Notes under the pieces: generated by a model | Databases searched by the model: none | Told to the model about the DNA's origin: nothing | Seen by the model: only the letters and a program-made list of their open reading frames with translations | Source: Anarhynchus alexandrinus | Taxonomy: Eukaryota > Chordata > Aves > Charadriiformes > Charadriidae | NCBI GenBank assembly: GCA_008711295.1 | Contig: VUYV01000180.1 | Coordinates: forward strand, 1,512,020-1,576,019 | Reading direction: 5' to 3' | DNA: 64,000 nucleotides | Position numbers and translations under genes: made by a program | Part shown: positions 49,268 to 62,645 of the stretch, in pieces | Numbering within the stretch: position 1 is the stretch's first letter | Layout: each line of letters begins with the position of its first letter

Positions 49268-50359
49268 CTCACAAATTCAAATTTTGTCATTTCCAAATAC
49301 TTCTTATATTTGTATAGTTCCTGGCAAAACCTGGAAGCCAGTAAGAATGAGGAACTCAACAGGAACTGTTAAATAATTTAAAGCAAATGTCACCAAAGGA
49401 TTGTCTTATAGCACTTTTATTTTCTTTTTGTAATTCTTTTAATTATTTCCCTGATTAATCAGGCTCCTTCATTGACATTTTTATACCCCTTATTGAGATT
49501 TGCAATTTCTCTTACAAATACTGCTGAGGCACACAATTAATTACAGATCTAAATATCATTATCAACTTACTTACAGTGACTATACTTCTGATCTTTTATG
49601 GCCTTGGGTTTTCTTTTCTTAAGAAAAAAAGCCCTTTATTATTTTTTTTCCCTTGGTTTCATACTACTTGCCCATTATGCATTTTCTTTTCAAATATCTG
49701 AAAACATATTAAAAAAAAAAATCATTTCAAATACTTGAAAAACACCAATGTTTTCTGGCTAGTTAACATGTCTAACTTCTCTTGCTGAATTATCTTCTTC
49801 CATGAACTTTTCTCCTGCCTGTTTTTGGGGCCATAGAAATTTAGCCATAACCTGACAGGTATCAAATATCCACCATATAATTTCATTTGCTGTTGTTCAC
49901 AAAAGTATAGATTTTAATATCCTCTGTATGTTACTTTATTATTTTAAGCACACAACCAGGGTAATTATATCTACACAGCCCTCTGAACAGATGTCATGTG
50001 GGAACGTAATACTAGAATGTATCTCCTGAGGCATTACTTTGATAATGCAGGTAAACACATAACATATAATCTAATTCACAACTTTAAGATCAATTTTAAA
50101 GCCAATTAAGGTGGGGTTTTTCGTCCCGTATTACTCCTGCATGGAATGCTGTTTTCCAACCTATGTCTCCTAACATTCAGAAAAGTTACTTTAATTTGTC
50201 TTAAGTTTATTCCTGGACATTTTATAATAATATGTTTTCATGCCAGTAGTAACTTCAGGCTTTAACTGTTCTTTTTACCTCCTCCTCTCTCCTAACGTAT
50301 TTACAGAAATTTTTACAACCTCTCTGTTTTGCCTGTTTTGATTTTTTTTTTTTAAATTT

Positions 50360-51090
50360 AAACATATTATTTTTAGCCCCTTCTCATAAGATAGGCTTTC
50401 CGTTCTCCTGCTTATCTTTGCAGTTTTCCTTGGTACAATTCACCATTCCTGAACATGGCTGTATATAGTTAACTGCAGGCTGTCATTCCCTGTACAGGGG
50501 CAGCAACACTTTTTCCTTTCTACTGGAAACATCTTCTTTCTGAAAAATCAAGGAATCTCTTTTCCCTACAGGCAGCTACATGTTAGTAGCGTCTTACAAT
50601 TGACTAAAGCTCTGAGGTCTTTTTCCGTATTTTCAACTGATTATTCCCCAGAGTATCACAGAAATGTCTCTTACTCATAACTCATAACATGGCCTTGTAT
50701 TTTGTACACTTCAATTTCAACCCATTTTTATTACTGAAGTCTTCAAAGATACCCTATTCTTTCTGCAAGGCATTCTAATCCTCACTTGAATTGACAAGAC
50801 ATCGCAGCTTTGTCATCAACTTATTTCTCTATCATACTCCTATTTTTCTTCCCAAGGTTATCACTGAAAACCCTAAATAAAATAGCATTGTAGGACCAAT
50901 CCTAAAGAAACACCAGTAACTCCCAGCCCCATAGTTTCTCTCGTAATAACTAGGCTGCTTTCTTGTTGTTACCGAGCTCTTGACTACCAGGCAGCTTTTC
51001 ACTCCTCTAATTTAACAGTTTTCCTCATATTCCCTAGCTAATCCGTAAGAGCAACTCACAGGGTAATTGTGTCACTGATACAAGCAGAGG
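50360..51090 (-). mobile_element. Ancient CR1/L3-like LINE, late reverse-transcriptase region
   Basis: On the plus strand, CCCTTCTCATAAGATAGGCT, TTATCTTTGCAGTTTTCCTT, TTGACTAAAGCTCTGAGGTC, AAGGTTATCACTGAAAACCC, TAAATAAAATAGCATTGTAG and ACACCAGTAACTCCCAGCCC follow the order of a reverse-complemented CR1/L3 ORF2 C-terminal half. Coding potential is gone. It overlaps in LINE coordinates with 45730-46380, so the two are separate insertions. Confidence 0.72.
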
Positions 51091-52390
51091 CCACCTGGCA
51101 TAAAGAATGAATCTCACGTACAAATATCCCCCAGTGGTGGAACACCCCCAGACCATCTTCTTCATAGCAGAAAACTACGTTTACTGAAGATCAAAAAACA
51201 GATGTTGATTTTCATTAGCTTGTTATTCCTTCATCTTCTTTCTCTGGGGATCAAGAGAATTACAGCAAAGCTGATCCAAAATTCCTCATCTTTGTGCATG
51301 TAGTCCAGCTCTTCGTACACTTGTCCTGACCTGCTCCAGTCAAAACTGGGGATGTTATTTTTCCCAACAGCTCTAACTCTCTTTTATCTCCAGGAATTCT
51401 TATTTTCTGGAAAAGTTCTGATGCTAAGGACAGCAAATTACACAGATGTGCTGGTTACTAGCACTGGTGTACATCATAAGTCTCCCCCCACAACCCCAAA
51501 TATGGTACTTTCTGCCATCACCTGGAGGGGGTATGTGTGTGTGTAGTTTTTTGTTATTGTTGTTTAAAACCATGTCTCTTCTTACACTGATTCCTTATTC
51601 CCATCTGTGAAATGTATTAAAGAATAGCCAGGCCCCCAACTCACAGTCCAGGCTAACAACCTCTAATTTTTACTAACTAATTTTTACTGGCAACTAAATC
51701 TCTTGATTATTGTTCATGTTTTTCTTTCTGCTTTTTTAATAAGATAAATCTTTTAAGTTCTATCTTCTTCTTGTAAATATGCTATATTTTATGTCATCTG
51801 AAATTAGTACTCAGTAGTGTTACTGTTAGCCCGTTCCTACAGTTCATGATGTTTCTGCTAGCAAACAGTACTTTTCTTTGTGAGGTCTTGGCCGGAAAGA
51901 TTCACCTCTCCCACTGTTGTCCACAGAGTTCTTGGTGATTTCTAGCCATCCAATATGTATTTACAGACTCTTCAGACAAAATCCCTGTCTTATGTCTGAA
52001 GGCAGGTTTTATTTTCTGTGACTAATTCCTGTGTAAAAAGACTTTGATTCATCCCATGATTAAGCATTCTTTGTACTGTGAAATACAGATTCTATTTCAG
52101 TGGTTATTTCTTCTATTAGTTTCTGATGCTTTTTTTTTTCCCCCTCTTCGTATTATCCTTATTTCTTTACTAGGCTACCTCTCATGATAGCCTTAAAAGA
52201 CAAAATGCTTTCCAAAGCTGCTGTATTCAGTTAGGCTCTTGTTCTGTCTCTCCTTGTACCATCTTTCGTGCTGCATCACTAGCTAGCTTCATGCCTTTTC
52301 CCAGTCTTAAAGGAGAAAGTCTAATATTTCTACAGCTTCTCCCGAGTGTTGCCATCTGGTGTTCAGCAACTCATTAATAGCATTCACCTA
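51091..52390. other. Intron sequence, no clear element
   Basis: T-rich on the plus strand. Parts may extend the neighbouring ancient LINE, but I cannot follow it. No coding exon recognised. Confidence 0.4.
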
Positions 52391-54905
52391 GATTACAGAA
52401 TCACAGAATCACAGGATGATAGGGGTTGGAAGGGACCTCTGGAGATCATCTAGTCCACCCCCCCTGCCAAAACAGTTTCACCTGCAACAGGTTGGACATG
52501 AACGCATCCAGGCAGGTTTTGAATATCTCCGGAGAAGGAGACTCCATCGCCTCTCAGGTAGACTGTGCCAGTGCTCTGCCACCCTCAAAGTAAAGAAGTT
52601 TTTCCTTATGTTCAGATGGAATTTCCTGTGTTCCACTTTGTGCCCATTGCCTCTTGTCCTATTGCTGGGCACCACTGAAAAGAGTCTGGCCCCATCCTCT
52701 TGACACCCGCCCTTTAGATATTTATAAGCATTGTTGACATCCCCTCTCAATCTTCTCTTCTCCAGGCTAAACAGACCCAGGTCTCTCAGCCTTTCCTCAT
52801 AAGACAGAGGCTCCATTCCCTTGATCATCTTCATAACCCTCCGCTGGACTCTCTCCAGTAGTTCCTTGTCTTTGTTGAACTGGGGACCCCAGAACTGGAC
52901 ACAGTACTCCAGATATGGCCTTACCAGGGCAGAGTAGAAGGGGAGGATGACTTCCCTTGACCTGCTGGCCACACCCTTCTTAATGCACCCCAGGATGCCA
53001 TTGGCCTTCTTGGCCACCAGGGCACATCGCTGGCTTATGGTCAACTTGTTGCCCATCAGGACTCTCAGGTCCCTCTCTGCAGAACTGCTTTCCAGCAGGT
53101 CAACCCCTAACCTGTACTGGTGCATGGAGTTATTCCTCCCTAGGTGCAGGACTCTATACTTGCCCTCATTTAACCTCATTATGTTCCTCTCCTCCCAACT
53201 CCCTAGCCTGTCCAGGTTTTGCTATACGACAGCACAGCCTTCTGGTGTGTCAGCCACTCCTCACAGTTTTGTGTCATCATCAAACTCAAATCATGAATAT
53301 GTTAAACAAGACTGGACCCAGTACGGACTCCTGGGGAACACTGCTAGTTACAGGCCTCTAACTAGACTCTGCAGCACTGATCACAATCCTCTGAGCTCTG
53401 CCATTCAGTCAGTTCTCAATCCACCTCACTGTCCACTCATCTAATCCACAATTCCTAAGCCTACCTATGAGGATATTATAGGAGAAAGTGTCAAAAGCCT
53501 TGCTAAAGTCAAGGTAGACATGGTCCACTCTCTCCCCTCATCTACCCAGCCAGTCACGGCATCATAGAAAGTTATTAGATTGGTCAAGCATGATTTCCCC
53601 TTGGTGAATCCATGTTGACCACTCCCGATAACCTTCTCTTCCTGTACATGCTTAGAGGTGACATCAGAATGAGCTGTTTCCAGGGATGGAGGTGAGGCTG
53701 ACTGGCCTGTAATTTCCCAGGTCCTCCTTCTTGCCCTTTTTGAAAACTGGCATGACATTGACTTTCCTCCAGTCCTCAGGCTCCTCTCCTGTTCTCCATG
53801 ACTTTTCAAAGATGATGAAGAGTGGCTTCACAATAACATCTGTCTGCTCCCTCAGCACTTGCTGGTGCATCCCATCAGAGCCCATGGATTTGTGGGTGTT
53901 GAGTTTGCCTAAATGATCTCTAACCCAATCCTCCTTGACCAAGGGAGAGTTTTCCTTTCCCCAGACTCTCTCTCTTACCTCCAGGGTTTGGGATTCCTGA
54001 GGGCTGGCCTTAGCTGTAGTGACTGAAGCAAAGAAGGCATTCAGTAACTACAGCTTCTCTGCATCCTCTGTCACCAGAGTACCTACCTCATTCAGCAGAG
54101 GGCTTACATTTTCCCTAGTCTTCCTTTTGCTATTGATGTACTTGAAGAAGCCCTTCTTATTGTCCTTGGCATCCCTTACCAGGTTTAATTCCAAGTGGGC
54201 CTTAATTTCCCAGGTTACATCCCTGCATATTCTGACATTCCTATATACCTCCCAAGTCACCAGTCCCTTTTTCCACATTCTGTAAACTTCCTTCTTCCAT
54301 TTGAGTTTTTTCGTAAGTTCCTTGCTCATCCATGTAGTTTTCCTGCCTCCTTTGCTTGATTTCTTACTCATAGGGATGCAATGATCTTGAGCTTGGAGTA
54401 AGTAAAGCTTGAATATTAACCAGCTTTCTTGCATGCCCCTGCCTTCTAGAGCTTTAGCCCATGGGATTCCTCCAAGTAGGTCTTTGGATAGGCCAAAGTC
54501 AGCTCTCCTGAAGGCCAGGGTTGTAATTCTACATTTTGCCCTGCTTCTTCCATGCAGAATCCTGAACTCCACCATCTCATGGTCACTGCAGCCAAGGCTC
54601 CCCTTACCTTGACATCCAGAACTAGTCCTTCTTTGTTTGTCAGCACAAGGTCCAGCAGCACACCTCTCCTCATTGGTTCCTCCACTATTTGTGTCAAAAA
54701 CTTAGCCTCAGTGCTCTGCAGAAACCTCCTGGTCTGTGTGGGCCTGGCTGTGTTGCCTTCCCAGCAAATATCAGGGTGGTCAAAGTCCCCCAAGAGAACG
54801 AGGGCCTGTGATCATGAGGCTATTTCCAGCTGCCTGTAGAAGGCCTCATCAGCTTCCTCTTCCTGATCCAGTGGTCTGTAGTAAACACCCACAACCGTGT
54901 CACTC
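52391..54905 (-). mobile_element. CR1 LINE, 2.5 kb, longest copy in the window
   Basis: 5'-truncated CR1 from the endonuclease region to a complete 3' end (plus strand ACAGAATCACAGAATCACAG, then GGTTGGAAGGGACCTCTGGA, near 52400). In minus-strand order: endonuclease end with GDFDHPDICWEGNTARPTQ and LLDLVLTNKEGLVLDVKV; a connecting region with WKKEVYRMWKKGLVTWEVYR; RT N-terminus with [18 protein letters not shown] and [29 protein letters not shown]; then a 233-codon open segment at 52478-53179 with [38 protein letters not shown] and [22 protein letters not shown]2 is broken into at least four frames. The catalytic FADD box near 53265 reads FDDDTKL with a preceding change. Same subfamily as the copy at 15219-16212. 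Confidence 0.95.
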
Positions 54906-56009
54906 ATCTTACACTGCCCCTAGTTCTATCTTAGCTCAGTCAGGAATGATGAAAGGCTGGAAGCCAGTAGTACACACTCTCTGGAAGGTCCCTTCTACAC
55001 TCATCATACATTCACCATCTCTGCAAACTGTGAGTCAATTCAAATAGATACCTACAGCTTTCATATAAAAAACTTTAAATAAAAGTTTCTTACAACAATG
55101 CTGAAAACTTCCTCTAGAAAGACAGAAGTATAATTTTTCTCTTGGCCACATGTTCCTTTATACTTTAAATTGTTATCCACCGTCTTCTCCTGACCTCTTA
55201 ACTGCTCTTCATTCTCTCCCCTTTACTGCATCCTCTTATATTGACTCAAAGGAGGAAGTCATATAGAGCAAGACTGAGTGAGAGGGCAGAATTACTTTCT
55301 TTGAGGAAGCAATTGTTTATTTTGCTTTAATTGTTTCTGAAACTATGAAAGATTAAACGCTAAAGATAATGGCAATTTGATCACTCTGCTTGCTCAAATA
55401 GTCTGATGCAGTTGCAAAGAACAAGGGCAAAATAACTATGCAACTGCTGTCTGATTACATGACTTCAGATACATGCCATACCGAGTGTATGAGAAAAAGG
55501 AAAAGAGAGTTACAGCCCCATGAGTCTCCCACCAGTAAATCCTTCTACTCTTTCTACTCCCACCTGTAAATCTGTTCATATAATTTTTTCCAGTAAAATT
55601 ATATCTGATTATGGAAAAGGGATTTTACACTAAAATCAAAAGTAGGTATCCCATAGAAAATCTAAAGAAGTCTATCAAAAAGTTGAGACTAATCCAGGAA
55701 AGGATGAAATAAGTAATACATTCTGTAAGTGAAGAGGCAGTCAAATTTAAAGCATTCAACTAATACTAGTACCGGAATCAAATTTGGCTAATTGAATACA
55801 TTCAGGTTTTATCTTGTCAGCCAAAACATGGCAGTGCTGGTGGAAGTCTTTAAATAAATGTTTCCAAAAAACCCATACAAAAATGGAATCCTATCAAGCT
55901 TCATGACCTGAACGATACCAGGGAAGTTCATGGCAGTTGGATAGATGACATTCAGGCATACTCAGAAAAAAAAAAAACAAACAGAGGATGATGTCCTGAC
56001 ATCACCAAT

Positions 56010-56039
56010 AGCCCAGCACTACAGTTAAGGTGCTGGGCT
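56010..56039. repeat. Perfect 10-bp inverted repeat (hairpin)
   Basis: AGCCCAGCAC and GTGCTGGGCT enclose a 10-base loop. The right side continues GCTTTCAGATGAGAAC, resembling a conserved word of ancient vertebrate LINE/SINE tails, so this may be a fossil repeat rather than a functional hairpin. Confidence 0.6.
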
Positions 56040-56974
56040 TTCAGATGAGAACTATGAAATTTTACATAGCACTTACTTTACTCTGTGTTTTGTAAGACAG
56101 TGGAACTGTTCTGATGGCTGAGTTTGAACTTACATAATCACATTCTGTTTAATGGCATATTCTCTGCAGTATCTTCTGTATTATTTCCTTTATGCAGCGT
56201 GTAATGACTTTTTTGTAGAAGCATTGTTTCAATATAGAGAAAGCTAAATTTTTATAATAGCTTAATTCTACTGATTGCTTGATTTTCACTGAAAATCTAA
56301 ATAGCTCTTCAGTACTCTGATGAGTGAAAAGATTTAGAAATAAAATCAACCATTTATAATTTACAAATTTAAATTATTTCTTGTCACACTAAGATGAGGG
56401 CAAACACAGGCAAGTATAGAGAACCTCTGCCCTTCCAAGATAACCTCATATACATTTGGAGGTTACAAGAATACAGACACAACAGTACTGCTCCCAGATA
56501 AATGTGATTTTTGCTTAGCACCCAGTTTGTAGTGTGATAAAAGCTGCCTCCATCCACACCTCTAATACACAACTTCACCAGATGCTCCAACACATGGCCT
56601 GTAAGGCATGGAGTACCTCAAGCACAAGCAGAGGAAACAGAAACCACTATCTGCCCTTGCAAGGCCTTAAATACTGCTTTTCTAGTATCTTGGCTCCTTG
56701 TACTGAAATGGAGACTGTGAAATCCACCTTTCATCCCACCTCTTCCGTGGGAAGTTCCCTATCCTTCTCAATATCTCTAGCAACAATTTGAGAGCCCAAG
56801 AAAATAAGGACAAAGGAAGACAGAAGTTTCTAGATAACACAAACATCCTAACAATCACAAGGATTTGAAGGAGTGTCAAAGACCTACACTTTGAGCAACA
56901 GACCAGGTTACAAAAAGACAGAGCAGGAGCGGATACAGGTGATAAAGGTAAGAGAAAGCTATGTGGCTTATAAG

Positions 56975-56993
56975 AAAAAAAAAAAAAAAAAAA
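56975..56993. repeat. Poly-A run
   Basis: About 19 A residues; no retroposed body recognised upstream. Confidence 0.9.
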
Positions 56994-57612
56994 TCAAGTT
57001 CCAAGCTGGAACCCCAGCACGGAGCTTGATTACGCTTTTCACGTTTTATGAGCATGAACATTTTGGCTAAAAGGTTTATACAGTATTTCTTGATATTTTT
57101 TCCACTGCCTTCTACCAAAAATTCTTGTCAGTGTAGTCTAGTTCTCAGTGAGAAGTTGGCCCTGAAGTCACTTGATAGGCTCTAAAATTACATCCAGTCA
57201 ACCTAGCTAAAAAATACAGCATGAATGAAATATTATTTTTTATTTCAGTCCAACAAAGTTGACACACCTGAATTCAAATTAATTAATGGGGTCCAACAGT
57301 TCTAAAACTAACTCCAAATCACAGAAACATTTAGAGATGGCGTTTTAATGTTATGCAAAAACAAATTCTATATTAAACTTTTTCTTTTTACAAATCTATC
57401 TATATGAAATAGGGAGACGTCTATACTGGGACACTATCATTTCTGTAAAAATTATCCCCTGAACTGAGGAAATATTAAGTAATAATATATTAAGGTCTTC
57501 TCTTTGAAGGTCAAATCATATTTCAGTCTTACTGAAAGTATCTGGTATTCTCTATATTCTTCCTTTTATATTTTTAATGCTCCTTTAGTGTCATGTCATA
57601 TGGTTTATTCTC

Positions 57613-57733
57613 ATAGAATCATAGAATCATAGAATGGTTTAGGTTGGAAAGGACCTTGAAGATCATCGAGTTCCAACCCCCCTGCCATAGGCAGAGACAC
57701 CTCCCACTAGACCAGGTTGCCCAAGGCCACGGC
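57613..57733 (-). mobile_element. CR1 LINE 3' terminus
   Basis: The plus strand reads ATAGAATCATAGAATCATAG, GGTTTAGGTTGGAAAGGACC, TTGAAGATCATCGAGTTCCA, ACCCCCCTGCCATAGGCAGA, then CTCCCACTAGACCAGGTTGC. This is the reverse complement of the end of the copy at 7549-7919. Three tail units are preserved. Only about 120 bp was inserted. Confidence 0.95.
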
Positions 57734-57940
57734 ATAAAGAATTTTGCAGAGGTGGATCAGCAAATTTGGATTATGCAGTGGATAGCATTATACTGTTCAA
57801 ATACTCTAACTAACACTGTACATCTACAGTTGGTGACTGTAAACCTAGTGAATGATTGGAGCATAACTTCCTTTTGCACACTGCTAAGCACAGATTTTCC
57901 TAAGTTCTTAAAAAGAGGAGAGAGAGAAAAAATATTCAGC

Positions 57941-57972
57941 TTTATTTATTTATTTATTTATTTATTTATTTT
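57941..57972. repeat. TTTA microsatellite
   Basis: Eight tetranucleotide units (TTTA)n, 32 bp, near perfect. Confidence 0.96.
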
Positions 57973-60396
57973 AACAATTGTACTTTTAGCCTTCTATGCC
58001 AGAATTGCATTTTGTGCTTCAATTCTAGGTTGCAAAAAGCACGTGATGAAACACATTTAATTGGTTGGCAGACAGTAGTTACATTTTCTTTTCCTAGTAA
58101 GGTCAGTAAAAAGAATACATTAAGAATGTCTTTCTACTCCCCAATTTTCCTTTATCTACATGTAAAAATTCCTGAGGAAGTAATACAGCTCTCTGCCATT
58201 CTAATTAATTAACTGCCATGTTTATTATAGTAATGCCTTCAAGTCTATGAAAGAATAAATCTCCACCGTGCAAAGTGCTGTACAAACACTAGAATACTGT
58301 CTCCACCTTCCTAGTTTCATTTGACAAGATCTGCCTTAGAGATGGCAAAAACATTTCATTCATGTTGCCCACTAAAAGGTATCTCCTGATGATGGTAAAA
58401 TAAAGTGAATTACCATATAAAAATGCATTCTCACTTGCTTTCTTTTTCTCTGCTGCTCTCAACCTTAGGTCAGTCAGCATCAAAAGATTCAATGAATATT
58501 TGGGAGTGGGAAGGAGGGAAAAGAACCACCCCCCTAAACAAAACCAAAGATACATTAAAAAAAGAAAACTTGTAACTATCAATTTGTTATGTGTAAGCCC
58601 AACAGTACAGCCCAATGATGAATTACCTGTGACATGCTCTGAAATGACAGTGAAACAGAGAGTCATAAAGAAACCTGTAGTTCATATCACAATCACAGTT
58701 ATCTTGCGAAAAGGAACTAAACATAGGAGCTCAATATGATTGTGAAGCTTTTAATAAGTACCTAAACACCATGTCTCAAAAATGGAGAGAAAACAGTGGG
58801 TCAGGATCCAACTAAATATAACATGGAATTGCACAGGCGTGAATCAGAATTTGACCAGTTAAATTTTTTGCATTTAATTTTCAAATGCTTTGGGGTAGAG
58901 AAACAGAGGGGAGGAGGTGGGCCAGCTGAACAGCTTGACCTCCTTTGCCTTTTTAATGATCCAGTGTTGATTCTTAGAGCAGAGAATTCATGATAATAAA
59001 CAATACTGTCAGACTGAAGAGAAATTAAGAGAAAAAGAAAAAGCAAGGTTCTACAAAGTGATGTTTTTTATCTATATAACCTACTGCCTGAGTATCTAAG
59101 GTTAATTTACTGAATTGCAACAGTATTAATGTTACTATACCAGATGGTACTTTGAATAGTACACCAGTAAAGTGAAGGTTAACCACTCTTATGTATCAAT
59201 TAGAAGTATTCGAAGCTGCAAAGTGGTGGAGGAACAATTAGACTGCAAGGGATGGGTACCAGTTTAAAGTGATGCACCGTGGACTAAACATTTTCTTCCA
59301 GCTGACAAAGCAGGAGCAGTATCCATGTAGGGCTTGGACATTCTGGAACTCAGGTAGCATTTTCAATAGGACAAAGCATTTTGGATATTAAGTTACAAAT
59401 CTTAGCCAGTGTTTCAAGTCAATATAAAAACAGGTACAGGAAATTAATAATGAAAAATACAATGTTGCAATGTGTCCAGAGAAGATGGAAAAGCAACACA
59501 CCCCAACCGGGCAGAGCTGCTGTCAACACGTGCAGTCCTGAGCCTTCGAAAGGCAGTGAGGTAAGACAGATCAGATACTTCTAATAAATGTGGCTGCTTT
59601 TCATACTCTCTTGGAGGTTTCATGTGGGTGCAAATGTATACAAGCCTACGCATCTTTGTTCTTAAGTGAAAGACACTTCAGTGCTCTCCTCAACCCGCTA
59701 CAGGAGCCTCCTTCATACAACATCCACAGAAACAGTCCCCCATCCCATGGGGAAAACACCCAACGCTGATGCGGTCAGGCAATGATTGATGAGTCTGACC
59801 TTTACCACCCCATTTGCATGTATGGCAACCAGACCTCTGCGGATTACCTTTGATCTCTACATTTCCTCCCATGCTAGCAGCTGCCTCCGGGGCAAGTTCT
59901 TCATTGGCTGACTATTTAGCAGACATGGGATATATTTCCCGGCTGTACTGTCCAATACCCTTCCCCTTTCTGACAGCTACAAAATGGAGAAGACATAAAT
60001 ATGTTCCCTGGAAAAACTATACCACCTTGGGTAAAATGTTGGGATGGAAAGAGCGAGCTTCAAGCATTTCATTCTGCATTTACTCCAAAAACAGAGTGCC
60101 TACAATTCCAACAGTCTTCCAACAGGACATAATAGCAGATTATCACATTACAAACAGCTACAGCCCCTCCCAGCTCTCAGTGAAAGGCATTTCAGCTAAC
60201 AAGCTTTACTTTTGTCTTTGCTATCTACCAGAGGACAGAAATAGTTACCCCAGCAAAGCTGATGAATGACAAGTCACTATCTTGTCTGAGCCAGAGGAAC
60301 ACGACCACAAAAAGTGGGATAAAATCAGAAACTGTGCATGCTTAATTAAGTCTTCATTAATAATCTTCTGGGATCTACATATATCCTATATTCCTT

Positions 60397-60397
60397 N
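60397..60397. other. Ambiguous base N
   Basis: Single N in a T-rich context; likely assembly ambiguity. Confidence 0.98.
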
Positions 60398-62645
60398 TTT
60401 GAAATCCTCACTGAGCAAACCTCCACTGGAATCTATGACAGTTTTCCAGGAATCAGAATTTGCACAGGTCTCAATTAAAGGACCATGCTGTTACCTTTTA
60501 GCTCACATCATTAAAACAGATAATATGGCATTGCCTATGTTGTAAAGTCAACCCAGAAGAAATATTTATCTAAAAGTAACACATGAGGGTACAGGAAGTG
60601 TTATTTTTTCTTCCAGTTAAAAATTGTGGCATAATAGAAGCTGCCTGTAGCTCATATTAGCATTATCCAGGCTCATGCTACACATTAGACATGGCCCATG
60701 AAACACTCTAACCTCAAGGCAAAGTAATTCTTAATATCAAATACTCACACAAAGACAGTTCAGGGTTGTGAAAAATACTTCCCTCCAACCTCAATTTCCA
60801 CCTTCACTTTGTCAAATGTTAACAAAGATAGCATTAATGTCACGGTTCAAAAACTAGTGCTTACCTAAGAATATTTCCCTTTCTCTGCCACAATACTCTA
60901 TTTATTATTCCCACTCCAGAAGAGAAAGCATAAAGTTATTATTTATGTAGCTGAGGAAATTCTGCCTTAAAAAGTGCTGACAACCTGGAATTTATCAAAT
61001 TTATTGCACATAATACAGACAATTCAAACACTACCTGCAAAAATCCATATGGATGTACCCCTGCTTACTGAAACTAATATATCAGATGACCTATTTATCC
61101 CAAGTTATCAGAAGATACTTAGAACCTTCAGAAGAAGACAGCTTGTAATAAACAGGGACTAAATCAAACAACATTCAAATGATGGGGGATAAAAAATAGT
61201 TTTGTATATAACCCTGGGTAGAAAAACTTAAGGAGTTTTTATTAGATTGGGCTTCTTGCAAAAACAGGCAGGGGAAATTTTAGAAGTGCCCTGTATAACC
61301 CCAGCTGTTCTTACTAATGTCAACAACAGCACAGCATTCTGTATTTCTGAAAATTCCCCATATTACAAGTGTTTCCCACAATACAAGGTTTTATAGATAA
61401 GCTTCTCTGTTCTAATTGTTTATCAGTTTAGGAATACACACAGAATCCAAAGCATACACAGGCTTCAAAAGTATACACATTGAACAGATCAAGCTAATAG
61501 AAGAGATAAAATATCACCCTCTGGAAATATTATCCTTTATTTGCCAAGAGTAGTAACAATGTTTGGAAGGGGATACTCCAACCAAACATATCTGATGACT
61601 GCATTAGGTAAGCAATACTATTTTACGCACTAAGAAAAGAAAATGAGATTTATACACGTTGCATTTTACATTTACTGGATCTAATTATGGTTTTAATAGA
61701 AAAGCTGAGAAAACAACATTCCAAGCATGACAAGGGCTGTATCTCTACTATTAAACCAAATGCACCTAAGAAAACTCTAAGCATTGAATCCAGCTAGCAT
61801 GGAAGACACCTTGTTTAGTCCAGTAAAGACTCTTAGTCTCTACAATGTGACAGCTGAGTACAAACTGGTCCCTGGAACTTCCCAGCTTCAAAACCATGCT
61901 GAGGAATTGTCTGGAAGTAATCTAGATGGCACATGCCAACGGCATGCCAGAGGACATTCTAACAGTTTGCTAGTACAGATGATGGTGGTCCAGCACCCAG
62001 GAAGACTCCTGGATACCTCTTTCTGGTTTTATAGAGCAGGTATAGCCTCAAAGGCCATCAGAATCCTAAGAGATTATAAGAGAAGATCTGGTACGAATCA
62101 ATGTTAAAACCAAAGATACAGATTGGAAGAAGCAACCACAGGACAGAATAAAAGTAATTCCAGGTTCAAAACAAAGGGTTTGGTGAAGCCCATGCCATTT
62201 ACAGAAGATCAGATAGTAGCCACAGTACTTCTTTCAGATACATTATAGTTAGCATAGTCATATACTCAAGATCATGCTACTATAACTCACTATGATGAAG
62301 AAAATCAGAAGATTATCCCCTCTACTACTGGAGACTACTGAAGACTATTTGCTTGTGGTGCCACTCTAATTGAATACAGCACATTCATGTATTCCACAAA
62401 ATATAACTCAACATGATGGTTTTGACTTATTAGATTCTAAATGCAATGAGTCTTAGGTTAATAAAAAAAACCCACAAAACAATAACCAAAAAAACCTTTA
62501 TTTCATTAAATGTGTCATAGCAATTCAAAAGCACAACATGCGTTTATAAAGGACACAGTATTTTTGAGAAAGAATCTCTCCATTCAGAAATTGTTTCCAA
62601 TTTGCTGTGATGGAACTATAGTCTATAAAGGAAATCTATAAACGA

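Larger units (their letters stand above)
54906..57612. other. Intron sequence with one strong hairpin
   Basis: AT-rich, no gene recognised. Contains the inverted repeat at 56010-56039 (separate entry) and a poly-A run (56975-56993). Confidence 0.5.
57734..62645. other. Intron sequence, no recognised element
   Basis: AT-rich intron with a TTTA microsatellite (57941-57972) and an N at 60397. A 151-codon open frame at 59814-60269 has no recognisable domain and no splice or promoter context. Nothing else recognised. Confidence 0.5.

Noticed and set aside
45730..51090. The two ancient LINE pieces as one element split by the hAT insertion.
   Set aside because: Both contain the same part of the reverse-transcriptase region, so they cannot be the two halves of one copy.
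59814..60269. 151-codon plus-strand open frame.
   Set aside because: No recognisable domain or repeated motif, no promoter or splice context, antisense in a MYO16 intron. Could be rechecked by a protein search.
61784..62107. 107-codon plus-strand open frame near the 5' end of the gene.
   Set aside because: No recognisable family or splice sites; treated as random.
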